This document shows positions 15,912-23,188 of a stretch of DNA of 25,297 nucleotides, piece by piece. The stretch lies in contig CAZIQY010000036.1 of NCBI GenBank assembly GCA_964541605.1, positions 1 through 25,297 on the forward strand. Direction: 5' to 3'. The notes under the pieces were generated by a model that worked only from the letters and a program-made list of their open reading frames with translations, was not told the origin of the DNA and did not search any database. Both the position numbers and the translations under genes were made by a program. The stretch comes from CAZIQY01 sp964541605 (GTDB lineage: Bacteria; Desulfobacterota; Syntrophia; Syntrophales; UBA2185). Numbering within the stretch: position 1 is the first letter of the stretch; each line of letters begins with the position of its first letter.

Positions 15912-17501
15912 ATGAATCTGAGAAAACCGAATGCAAACGAGGCGACGGGAACCTTTAATCGTTCAAAGGACGTTGTGTCCATGTCCGGAATCTGTACCCG
16001 GTGTGTGGACGGGTGCCGGGGAGGATGCGAAATCTGGCTTGCCTCATTCAGGGGTCGGGAGGTTCTTTATCCGGTTGGTTTTGGAGAAATTTCCGCGGGG
16101 GCCGACAAGAACTATCCCATTGATTACTCTCATCTCAGCATTCAGGGATATGCCGTCGGCGCGAAGGGACTGCCGAAGGACGTCAAACCAGGGCCGGACA
16201 CCGCTATTTTCCCGATCGTCAACACGGAAACCGAGTATGGATGGAAGAAAAAAGTCAAGATGCGCCTGCCCATCTTTACCGGCGCCCTCGGTTCCACAGA
16301 GATTGCACGCAGAAACTGGGAGCACTTTGCGATTGGCGCCGCCATTTCCGGAGTGACCATCGTTTGCGGTGAAAATGTGTGCGGGATTGATCCCGGGCTC
16401 GAACTGGACAGCAAGGGCAAGGTAAAAAAATCGCCTGAAATGGATCGCCGGATTGAGACCTACAAACGGTATAATGAAGGTTACGGCGAAATTCTTGTAC
16501 AAATGAATGTGGAAGACACGAGATTGGGCGTTGCGGAATATGTGCAGAAAAAGCATGGCCTTGACACGATTGAGCTGAAATGGGGACAGGGGGCAAAAAA
16601 TATCGGCGGCGAAATTAAGGTCAAGTCCCTCGAAAGGGCCCAAGAACTTAAAAGAAGGGGATACATTGTCCTGCCCGATCCGACCCTTCCGGAAATTCAG
16701 GCGGCCTACAAGGATGGCTCTATCAAGGAATTTGAGAGGCACTCACGTGTCGGTTTCGTGACGAAAGACGGTTTCCTGAAAGAGGTTGAGCGGCTTCGGA
16801 AAATTGGGTTCAAGAGAATCACCTTAAAGACGGGCGCCTATTCCGCCCTTGAACTTGCCATGGCCCTCCGATTCTGCTCCGACGCTCAGATAGACCTCCT
16901 CACCATAGACGGCGCACCCGGAGGAACGGGGATGAGCCCCTGGTCGATGATGAACGAATGGGGCATTCCCAGCTTTTACCTGCACTCCCTTACATACCAG
17001 TTCTGTGAAGAAATGAGGAAGAAGAAGATCAGAGTTCCCGACATCGCTCTGGCCGGCGGTTTTTCGACGGAAGACGGCGTCTTTAAAGCCATTTCGATGG
17101 CAACGCCTTATGTCAAGGCGGTGTGCATGGGAAGGGGCTTGATGATCCCGGGATTTGTCGGCAAGAATATCGGAGAGTGGTTAAAGAATAAGGAGCTGCC
17201 CAAGACCGTTTCCAAGTACGGCAGCAGCGTGGAAGAAATATTTGTCTGCTATGAGGAACTGAAGAAAAAATATGGAAAGGAAATGAAAAATATCCCCCTC
17301 GGGGCGCTGGGAATCTATACGTTCAGCCAGAAATTCAAGGCGGGATTGCAGCAGCTTATGGCGGGAACCAGAAATTTCAACCTGTCCACGATTTCCCGGA
17401 ACGACGTCATGGCGTTGACGGAAGAAGCATCTAAAGTTTCCGGAATTTCCTATGTCATGGAAGCTTATGTGAAGGATGCCAAGAAGATATTGACGGAGTA
17501 G
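15912..17501 (+). CDS. FMN-binding glutamate synthase domain protein (archaeal-type, GltB central domain)
   Basis: A 529-residue protein matching the FMN/2-oxoglutarate-binding (synthase) domain of glutamate synthase, which makes glutamate from 2-oxoglutarate and ammonia using reduced cofactor. Key stretches: GVTIVCGENVCG (147-158), the long TIDGAPGGTGMSPW loop, and the FMN-phosphate segment IALAGGFSTEDG followed by CMGRGLMIPG. The glutaminase domain and the C-terminal beta-helix domain of bacterial GltB are absent. The N-terminus carries a C-x2-C-x3-C-x3-C cluster (Cys28, 31, 35, 39), probably Fe-S. No glutaminase or electron-donor subunit lies in the window. GGAAGGAG precedes the ATG; the gene probably shares a transcript with nrpR and ends at a strong terminator. 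Confidence 0.9.
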   Translation: MNLRKPNANEATGTFNRSKDVVSMSGICTRCVDGCRGGCEIWLASFRGREVLYPVGFGEISAGADKNYPIDYSHLSIQGYAVGAKGLPKDVKPGPDTAIFPIVNTETEYGWKKKVKMRLPIFTGALGSTEIARRNWEHFAIGAAISGVTIVCGENVCGIDPGLELDSKGKVKKSPEMDRRIETYKRYNEGYGEILVQMNVEDTRLGVAEYVQKKHGLDTIELKWGQGAKNIGGEIKVKSLERAQELKRRGYIVLPDPTLPEIQAAYKDGSIKEFERHSRVGFVTKDGFLKEVERLRKIGFKRITLKTGAYSALELAMALRFCSDAQIDLLTIDGAPGGTGMSPWSMMNEWGIPSFYLHSLTYQFCEEMRKKKIRVPDIALAGGFSTEDGVFKAISMATPYVKAVCMGRGLMIPGFVGKNIGEWLKNKELPKTVSKYGSSVEEIFVCYEELKKKYGKEMKNIPLGALGIYTFSQKFKAGLQQLMAGTRNFNLSTISRNDVMALTEEASKVSGISYVMEAYVKDAKKILTE

Positions 17502-17591
17502 GGTTGTAATCTTAAACATTACAAATTGTGATTCATCAGCACTAGGAATTTTTATCTCGTGCTTTATGAGCCCAATTTTCCAACAGCGAAA

Positions 17592-17620
17592 GGGCGGGAT
17601 TTCATGTCCCGCTCTTTTTT
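17592..17620 (+). terminator. intrinsic terminator after glutamate synthase
   Basis: GGGCGGGA (17592-17599) pairs with TCCCGCTC (17607-17614), eight pairs with one G-T wobble and a seven-base loop, followed by six T. It ends the rightward nrpR-glutamate synthase transcript and abuts the stop codon of the convergent patatin gene. Confidence 0.85.
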
Positions 17621-18500
17621 ATGGAAGCCTGCCTCCCTGCCTCAGTTTTGAAACGATCGCGTTGATGTCCGGCAAAACCGCCATGGCCGCCTTTTCTCCT
17701 TCGAGGATGGCTTCGTGTCTCCTGGAAAAGTCTGCAGAACCGATATAACCTACGTTGGGTCTGATCACGACATCCGCCTTGCTCAGCTGGATGAGAGATA
17801 TCTTGGCGTACATGATGTTGACCGATTGCAGGATCGTATCGATCGTGCTTTTTGGTACGGAACGGTCAGGACTTGAAGAGATGTCGACGGCGATCACGAC
17901 ATCGGCGCCGTAACGTCTTGCCGCATCGATGGCCAGGGGGCTTACAACTCCTCCATCCACATACGTCCCACCGGATATCCTGGCAGGTTGAAAAACACCC
18001 GGAATCGAACAGCTTGCGCGTACAGCCGTTCCCGTGTTGCCGGTGCCGAAGATTATCTCTTCACCGGTCTGTATGTTTGTGGCAACGGCGTAGAAAGGGA
18101 TTTGAAGCTTTTCAATGGTGGTGTCTCTCAGCGCCCAGTTGACATAGTTTTCGAGCTTTTCTCCCCTGACAAATCCGTTGTCGGGAAGCATCAAGTCTAC
18201 CAGGTCCTCTCTTTGAAGAGCAAAAGCCATCGTTTGCAGCTGGTAGGCGTTGTATCCATAGGCATAGAGACTTCCTACAAAGCTGCCGACGCTCGTGCCG
18301 ACAATCATATGAACAGGGATTTTATGCGATTCCAGGACCTTCAGGACGCCGACGTGCGCAAATCCCTTGGATGCACCCGCCCCGAGAACCAATCCTATCT
18401 TTGCGGGCTTCGGCGGCGGCAGAACCTGTTTGGGGACGCAGGAGACAAGGATCAGGATACAGGCAATCAGCATGATAAACGAGCAGCAGCGGTTATTCAT
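17619..18500 (-). CDS. patatin-like phospholipase, predicted lipoprotein
   Basis: A 293-residue predicted Ser-Asp lipid acyl hydrolase anchored to a membrane. From the ATG at 18500 it opens with a short basic start, a hydrophobic stretch and the lipobox Leu-Val-Ser-Cys21, so Cys21 should be lipidated. The patatin core follows: oxyanion loop GAGASKG (40-46), nucleophile Ser70 in GTSVG, and Asp182 in DGG, as in the RssA/NTE-like bacterial group. The frame stays open for 71 codons upstream inside the sirtuin gene, but the signal peptide fixes the start at 18500, one base after the sirtuin stop, so the two are translationally coupled. Last gene of the minus-strand cluster. Substrate and target membrane unknown. 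Confidence 0.88.
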   Translation of the reverse strand: MNNRCCSFIMLIACILILVSCVPKQVLPPPKPAKIGLVLGAGASKGFAHVGVLKVLESHKIPVHMIVGTSVGSFVGSLYAYGYNAYQLQTMAFALQREDLVDLMLPDNGFVRGEKLENYVNWALRDTTIEKLQIPFYAVATNIQTGEEIIFGTGNTGTAVRASCSIPGVFQPARISGGTYVDGGVVSPLAIDAARRYGADVVIAVDISSSPDRSVPKSTIDTILQSVNIMYAKISLIQLSKADVVIRPNVGYIGSADFSRRHEAILEGEKAAMAVLPDINAIVSKLRQGGRLP

Positions 18501-18501
18501 T

Positions 18502-19200
18502 TTATTCAAAAAGTTTGGGCAATGCATTTCCAGCGGCCTCCCGTATATTTTCATCGTAAATGGGTGACATTTCATTTGCTTCCGGATTGATTTCAATGCA
18601 CCGGGCGCCTTGCTCTTTCGCAATTTTCGGAAAGCCCGCGGCAGGCCAGACGGCGCCGGACGTGCCGACGCTGATGAACAGATTACATTGCCGGATGATT
18701 CGGGTGGCTTCATGGATCACATCCTGATTCAGCATGTCGCCGAACCAGATGATATCCGGTCGGAGCCAGTTGCCGCATTGTTCGCACCTGAAGCTTTTGT
18801 ATTTTTCGTTCAGATCCTCAATGATTCCGTGAATGGGGCATCTGATCCGCCAGAGACTGCCGTGCAGCTCAGTGACATCCCGATTCCCCGCCCGCTGATG
18901 CATCCCGTCAATGTTCTGCGTGACGACCGCAATCCCCGGATGTTTCTTCGCCAGGTCGGCAACGACAAAATGTCCCGCATGGGGCTTGCACTGGAGGACG
19001 GATTGCCTTCTCAATTCGTGAAATTGCAATACTTTTTCCGGATTATTGTCAAAGGCCTCCTGGCAGGCGTATTCCTCCCATCGGTACTGGTTCCAGATAC
19101 CCCCTCTTCCCCGGTAGGTAGGGACTCCGCTTTCAGCGGACATTCCTGCGCCGGTGAAAAAAACGATACGCTCATAATCATCAACCCTGATTGTCGTCAT
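18502..19200 (-). CDS. sirtuin, NAD-dependent protein deacylase
   Basis: A 232-residue Sir2-family enzyme that removes acyl groups from protein lysines while splitting NAD. Motifs: GAGMSAESGVPTYRG (17-31), TQNIDGMH (94-101), catalytic His113 in ELHG, a zinc site Cys121-x2-His124 and Cys139-x2-Cys142, and SVGTSGAVWPAAGF near the end. It resembles CobB/SIRT5-type enzymes, but the Tyr of the Tyr-x2-Arg acyl-specificity pair is His61 (with Arg64), so its acyl preference may differ. GGGAG lies nine bases before the ATG. It sits between a zinc mini-protein gene and the coupled patatin gene. The compact size fits a deacylase better than the long antiviral SIR2 NADases. Confidence 0.93.
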   Translation of the reverse strand: MTTIRVDDYERIVFFTGAGMSAESGVPTYRGRGGIWNQYRWEEYACQEAFDNNPEKVLQFHELRRQSVLQCKPHAGHFVVADLAKKHPGIAVVTQNIDGMHQRAGNRDVTELHGSLWRIRCPIHGIIEDLNEKYKSFRCEQCGNWLRPDIIWFGDMLNQDVIHEATRIIRQCNLFISVGTSGAVWPAAGFPKIAKEQGARCIEINPEANEMSPIYDENIREAAGNALPKLFE

Positions 19201-19243
19201 AGACTATTACTCCCTCTTATTAGTCTTATTTATTTGTCATTTT

Positions 19244-19450
19244 TTATTCCGGATCTTTGAAAACGGCATTTGGATTGATCTTCGGATCTTGCACACATTT
19301 CATGCAATAGTACGCAGGCCAGACACACCCGCAACCGGAGCCGACCAATTCGAGACAGGAACAATGTTCACAGACGAGTATCCCGCATCCCGGACACCCA
19401 ACAAAAATCTTTTCTTTATCGCAAATTCCGCAGAGCCCGCTGTCTTTCAT
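19244..19450 (-). CDS. cysteine-rich zinc-binding mini-protein 1
   Basis: A 68-residue protein with 11 cysteines, not assignable to a named family. The order is C-x2-C-x8-C-x2-C-x4-C-x2-C-x-C (Cys7 to Cys32), a variable loop with Cys40 and Cys42, then Cys49-x2-Cys52 and the tail DPKINPNA. The same spacing and tail occur in the mini-protein at 21895-22113, so the two are paralogues bracketing the histidine kinase gene. The paired CxxC knuckles suggest a cross-brace zinc fold like B-box or FYVE modules, which usually bind proteins; inference. Start ATG with AGAGG six bases upstream, 27 bases after the kinase stop and 43 bases before the sirtuin start, so all are probably on one transcript. Confidence 0.78.
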   Translation of the reverse strand: MKDSGLCGICDKEKIFVGCPGCGILVCEHCSCLELVGSGCGCVWPAYYCMKCVQDPKINPNAVFKDPE

Positions 19451-19477
19451 GATGTCCTCTGAAGGTTGTATTTCAAG

Positions 19478-21880
19478 TTATTTCGGGCTGTTAAGAATAG
19501 TTTTTATCTTTGTTGACATTTCTTCAATGCCGAACGGTTTCTGCAGAAATGCCTTTACGCCGCGCTCCATGATCTCTTTTGTCTTCTCGTTGATACTGTA
19601 GCCGCTGGAAAGAATCACCCGGATTTCCGGATTCATGGTTTTGAGGGTATCAAAAGTCTCTCCCCCGCCAAGTCCCGGCATGATCATATCCAGAATTACC
19701 AGATCGATATCTTTTCTCTTCGCCCCATACAACTCTATGGCCTCCCACCCACTCCTTGCCACGAGCACCTCATAACCCAGCATCTCTAACATCTCACGGC
19801 TCACATCAAGGATCACATCCTCATCGTCCACCAGCAAAATGGTTCCCTGTCCTTTCACGATATTACCGGATGCATGCTCTTCCTTTTCCACTTCCTTCGG
19901 CGAGGCCGGAAGATACATGGTAAATGTCGTCCCATGACCCCTTTCACTGTGCACATCGATGATTCCGTTGTGACCCTTGATAATCCCATATACAGTTGCC
20001 AGTCCCAGTCCTGTCCCGCGCCCCATCTCCTTCGTAGTGAAAAAGGGTTCAAACACACGTCCACGGGTCCGCTCATCCATTCCGACGCCTGTGTCCGTGA
20101 CCGTTATCTTCACATATTTCCCGAACCGTACAGCATACGGCCTGACAAAATCCTCATCCAGAATGATATTCGATGTCTCCAGATAAAGGTCTCCTCCTGC
20201 CGGCATCGCCTGCCAGGCATTCACATACAAATTCAATAACACCTGCTCGATCTGCCCCCTGTCCACGTCCACGGTCCAGAGGTCGTTTTTATATTTCCGA
20301 TGTATGCTGATTTCCTTTTTTGTCCTTCCGAACATGGCCGACGTCTTACGCACCATATCGTTTATGTCCGTCGCTTTCACCTCGTAGTTGCCGCCACGGG
20401 CAAATCCAAGAATCTGCCGGGTCAGATCCGTCCCGCTCATCACCTGGTCTTCGATTCCCTTGAGCCTCTCATAATGGGGATGGCTGGAATCCATGCCCAG
20501 AAGCATCAGAGAGGCATATCCCTGGATGCCCATGAGGAGATTGTTGAAATCATGGGCAATGCCGCCGGCCAGCGTACCGATGGCCTCCATCTTGTGTGCC
20601 TGAGCCAACCGGGACTCCAGTTTTGTCTGTTCCGTAATGTCCCTGATAAAATTAAGCGTTGCCGGCCTCCCCTCCCACTGGACAAGAACGGCATTGATTT
20701 CCAGAGAAAAGATGTCACCCGACTTGCTGACTGCCCTGAAAGAATAGACGTTGGGAATATCTTCTCCCTGCAATCTCCTGTTGTGTTTTTCCAGAACCAT
20801 CTCCCGATCATCGGGATGAACAAAATGAACGAAAGAATTTGTTTTCAGTTCCTCCTCGGAATAGCCCATTGTATTCAGGAATTTCCGGTTACAGAATTTA
20901 ATGACGCCGTCCTGAGAAACAAAAATGAAATCGTTCGCATTTTCTATAAGAAGCCGGTATCTTTCTTCGGACACTCTCAAGGACTCTTCTGCCCGCTTTC
21001 GGTCGGTGATGTCAATGAGCGAGGCGACCCGCTGATCCGTATTCGGTATCAGTGCGACGGAAATAAAGACATTTCTTATCTGTCCGTTTTTGTCCGAGAT
21101 CAGGAATTCGTAGCTCTTGGGAGGCTTATTCTGATTCACGCCACGCAATTGATGGTATTGCATAAGTTTTTCCCGGTCATCCCCCACGACAAAGTCGATA
21201 CACCTCATTTTCCGTATGATTTCTTCTCTTGAATATCCGCTCAGTCTCTCACATTCCGTGTTGGCCATGTTGATGACAAAATCGTCCCCATATGTGACGA
21301 TGGCCGTTCCGGTATTTTCAAATATCGTCCGGTATCTTTTTTCGGATTCCTGAATTTCCTGCTCTATTTTTTTATACGAGGTAATGTCCTCGAGGGTTTC
21401 GACAGCCCCGACAAGGTTTCCATGGGAATTCCTGATGGCTGCGGCTGTGAAACGCAACCATCTTCCTGCCGGACCGAGGACAGGGAAAAACTCGGCGGCT
21501 TCATACGCGTCTTCAATTAACCTGGATTTGACTTCTTTCCCCGGATACCATCTGGATATATCTTCCAGAGCCTCGTCCACGATGAGATCCGCCATACAGG
21601 GCCTTTCTGTCCTGTAAAATGCCCTCCAGTGTTCCGTTGTGCCGACCATGTCTTCCGAACGGATACCGCTGAGTTTCTCCAGCGCCCTGTTCCAGTATAT
21701 GATCCTGTGATCTTTCCCGATTACGAACGTCGCAATCGGAGATCCCTGGATGATACCGTAGAGCCTCTGTTCGCTTTCACACAACGCTTCGGTTTCTGAT
21801 CTTTCGAGCTCTGCGATACGTTCATACGCCGATGAGAGTTCTGAAAGAAGCTGTTCTTCCGTTTTTCTGTTATTCTTCAT
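19478..21880 (-). CDS. hybrid PAS sensor histidine kinase with C-terminal receiver
   Basis: An 800-residue cytoplasmic two-component kinase. Order: short coiled coil (1-35), three PAS/PAC units (about 36-170, 180-298 and 302-417), HisKA with phospho-acceptor His443 (GGIAHDFNN), HATPase with Asn554 (N-box), DTGVGM (596-601) and GRGTGLGL (620-627), and a receiver domain (about 680-797) with Asp685-Asp686, phospho-acceptor Asp731 (ILDMIMPG) and Lys781. No membrane segments, so it should sense an internal signal. No separate response regulator with a DNA-binding domain lies nearby, so the output is unclear. It lies between two paralogous zinc mini-protein genes, 14 and 27 bases away, which may code for its partners or input sensors. 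Confidence 0.93.
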   Translation of the reverse strand: MKNNRKTEEQLLSELSSAYERIAELERSETEALCESEQRLYGIIQGSPIATFVIGKDHRIIYWNRALEKLSGIRSEDMVGTTEHWRAFYRTERPCMADLIVDEALEDISRWYPGKEVKSRLIEDAYEAAEFFPVLGPAGRWLRFTAAAIRNSHGNLVGAVETLEDITSYKKIEQEIQESEKRYRTIFENTGTAIVTYGDDFVINMANTECERLSGYSREEIIRKMRCIDFVVGDDREKLMQYHQLRGVNQNKPPKSYEFLISDKNGQIRNVFISVALIPNTDQRVASLIDITDRKRAEESLRVSEERYRLLIENANDFIFVSQDGVIKFCNRKFLNTMGYSEEELKTNSFVHFVHPDDREMVLEKHNRRLQGEDIPNVYSFRAVSKSGDIFSLEINAVLVQWEGRPATLNFIRDITEQTKLESRLAQAHKMEAIGTLAGGIAHDFNNLLMGIQGYASLMLLGMDSSHPHYERLKGIEDQVMSGTDLTRQILGFARGGNYEVKATDINDMVRKTSAMFGRTKKEISIHRKYKNDLWTVDVDRGQIEQVLLNLYVNAWQAMPAGGDLYLETSNIILDEDFVRPYAVRFGKYVKITVTDTGVGMDERTRGRVFEPFFTTKEMGRGTGLGLATVYGIIKGHNGIIDVHSERGHGTTFTMYLPASPKEVEKEEHASGNIVKGQGTILLVDDEDVILDVSREMLEMLGYEVLVARSGWEAIELYGAKRKDIDLVILDMIMPGLGGGETFDTLKTMNPEIRVILSSGYSINEKTKEIMERGVKAFLQKPFGIEEMSTKIKTILNSPK

Positions 21881-21894
21881 ACGGTGGTATCCTG

Positions 21895-22113
21895 CTACGC
21901 ATCCATTTTCCTGGGTTCGGCATCCGGATTGATTGCGGGATCATCAATGCACATGGGGCATAGAGATAATGAACAGGTAGATTCGCTACCGAACTTGCTC
22001 TCCGGGTCACAGACGCAGTTATCACATATGGGGATACCGCATCCCAGACAATGTGTGAAGGCTTTGCGGGTATTGCACAACTTGCATAAAACCGCTTTTT
22101 CCTTATTTTCCAA
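21895..22113 (-). CDS. cysteine-rich zinc-binding mini-protein 2
   Basis: A 72-residue paralogue of the mini-protein at 19244-19450. Ten cysteines in the same register, C-x2-C-x8-C-x2-C-x4-C-x2-C-x-C (Cys10 to Cys35), then Cys47, Cys52-x2-Cys55 and the tail DPAINPDA. Shared residues also include GCGI after the fourth cysteine. The start is TTG at 22113, chosen because GGAGG lies eight bases upstream and no ATG fits. It is 14 bases before the kinase gene and 45 bases after the CULT gene. Likely a zinc-dependent protein-binding module; no function can be assigned. Confidence 0.76.
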   Translation of the reverse strand: MENKEKAVLCKLCNTRKAFTHCLGCGIPICDNCVCDPESKFGSESTCSLSLCPMCIDDPAINPDAEPRKMDA

Positions 22114-22158
22114 TGAATTTTCCTCCGTTTTTTAAGTAAATTGAGATCCCTGCAACTT

Positions 22159-22575
22159 CTAATGTGTCCGGGCCTTTCTTGTCAGATTGTCAAGAATCAG
22201 GCCGAAGAATTCTCCCTGTCCCGACTGGTAGTACCAGCCAAGTTGTGTAAAGCAGCTTGCACACGAACAGAAACACCAGGTGAAACCGGCAAACCAGGTA
22301 AATTCTTGTGTCGGAATTCCGTGAACGATACAACCCCAAACGTCGGCAAAGCACCCGATGCGATAGGCAATTCCTGCGGGATTGACGAAGGAGTGCTCGT
22401 GCCGGCCATTTACAACGGAGCTGTGTTCGGAATCCGTTACTTCATTTCCGCAAGCCCTGCAGAGGAGAGGATTTCTCTCTTTGTCCGTTTCGGTTTCGTC
22501 TTTGGGTTTCAACCGGACATGCCCGATCTGTTCCCCGGTAAATTGTTTGAATACAGAGATGTTACTTTGTGCCAT
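22159..22575 (-). CDS. CULT (cereblon-like, thalidomide-binding fold) domain protein
   Basis: A 138-residue single-domain protein matching the CULT domain, the ligand-binding part of eukaryotic cereblon, also known as small stand-alone bacterial proteins such as Magnetospirillum MsCI4. Seen here: zinc pairs Cys39-x2-Cys42 and Cys105-x2-Cys108; the aromatic cage Trp94, Trp100 and Trp114; VNPAG (64-68); and FFGL (123-126). The spacing Trp-6-Trp-5-Cys-3-Cys-6-Trp equals that of human cereblon (Trp380, Trp386, Cys391, Cys394, Trp400) as I recall it. No Lon-like or DDB1-binding region. The frame opens at 22626, but I prefer the ATG at 22575 because a TATAAT box at 22641-22646 would leave almost no leader for the earlier start. 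The natural bacterial ligand is unknown; uracil-like or cyclic-imide compounds bind homologues. Confidence 0.87.
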   Translation of the reverse strand: MAQSNISVFKQFTGEQIGHVRLKPKDETETDKERNPLLCRACGNEVTDSEHSSVVNGRHEHSFVNPAGIAYRIGCFADVWGCIVHGIPTQEFTWFAGFTWCFCSCASCFTQLGWYYQSGQGEFFGLILDNLTRKARTH

Positions 22576-22640
22576 GCTTCTTGTTGTCTTCTCTTTTTCT
22601 GGTGGGGAAAGGGCCCAGGCGATCATGTCTCGATTTATTC

Positions 22641-22669
22641 ATTATATATTTATTTTACGGGTTTTCCCA
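22641..22669 (-). promoter_or_regulatory. possible promoter of the CULT-kinase-sirtuin cluster
   Basis: On the minus strand a perfect -10 TATAAT (22641-22646) lies 17 bases after TGGGAA (22664-22669), which matches only three of six -35 positions. It sits between the cupin stop and the CULT start. If active, it would make the CULT-to-patatin genes a separate transcript. Confidence 0.3.
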
Positions 22670-23108
22670 CTTTTTTTACTATCGACATCCCCTGTTCGCC
22701 GGTGTAGAATGCGATGAGCTTCACCGGGACATCACCGATATTGATTCCGTTATGAGGAGTATTCATCACTTCAATGATAGCCTGCCCTTCCTTGAATTCG
22801 TATTGTTTTCCCCCCTCCATTTCCACCATCAATTTTCCCGCAATGATGTATGCATACACCGGTACGCTGTGGAGGTGCCATCCCGTTTCCCTGCCGGGGG
22901 CGATTTCAACAGTCATAACCGTCACCTCGGCGTTTTCCGTTTTCAGGTATTCCACTTTCTGCCCGTTGCTTGCCGTTGTCGATTTTATCAGCAGATTTGA
23001 CTTGACACCCGTGTCATAATCGCCGGCGAACACAGGCCATGCGACAAGCATCAGACACGAAATCCATAGAACGGCAATAATTTTTACTTTCGTGCTTCCC
23101 CTTCCCAT
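22650..23108 (-). CDS. exported cupin-domain protein
   Basis: A 152-residue small beta-barrel protein with an N-terminal signal peptide (basic GRGSTKVK, hydrophobic core, likely cut after Ala28 in WPVFA). The cupin motifs are GWHLHSVPVYAYIIAG with His78 and His80, and MNTPHNG with His119. The Glu usual in motif 1 is missing, so a metal, if bound, would have three His ligands. I chose the ATG at 23108 because AAAGGGA lies just upstream; a start at 23129 with a weak site is possible. Function unknown: this group ranges from enzymes to binding proteins. It lies 59 bases after the ABC exporter genes' end and 74 bases before the CULT gene. Confidence 0.82.
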   Translation of the reverse strand: MGRGSTKVKIIAVLWISCLMLVAWPVFAGDYDTGVKSNLLIKSTTASNGQKVEYLKTENAEVTVMTVEIAPGRETGWHLHSVPVYAYIIAGKLMVEMEGGKQYEFKEGQAIIEVMNTPHNGINIGDVPVKLIAFYTGEQGMSIVKKVGKPVK

Positions 23109-23188
23109 AAAGATCCCTTTCTTATTCATTTATCATCACTCATTTGCGGCAATGTCGCGCCGCATCCGGCGGCGTTTCGTGCTGATAA

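Noticed and set aside
17619..19200. Sirtuin plus patatin as an antiviral defence pair
   Set aside because: The sirtuin has compact deacylase size and a zinc site, and the patatin is a signal-bearing lipoprotein. No nucleotide cyclase, Argonaute or other defence partner is present.
20300..21232. 310-codon plus-strand frame
   Set aside because: Antisense to the hybrid kinase. No domain.
22141..22707. 188-codon plus-strand frame
   Set aside because: Antisense to the CULT gene, which has matching zinc and Trp-cage spacing. The plus-strand product has no family signal.
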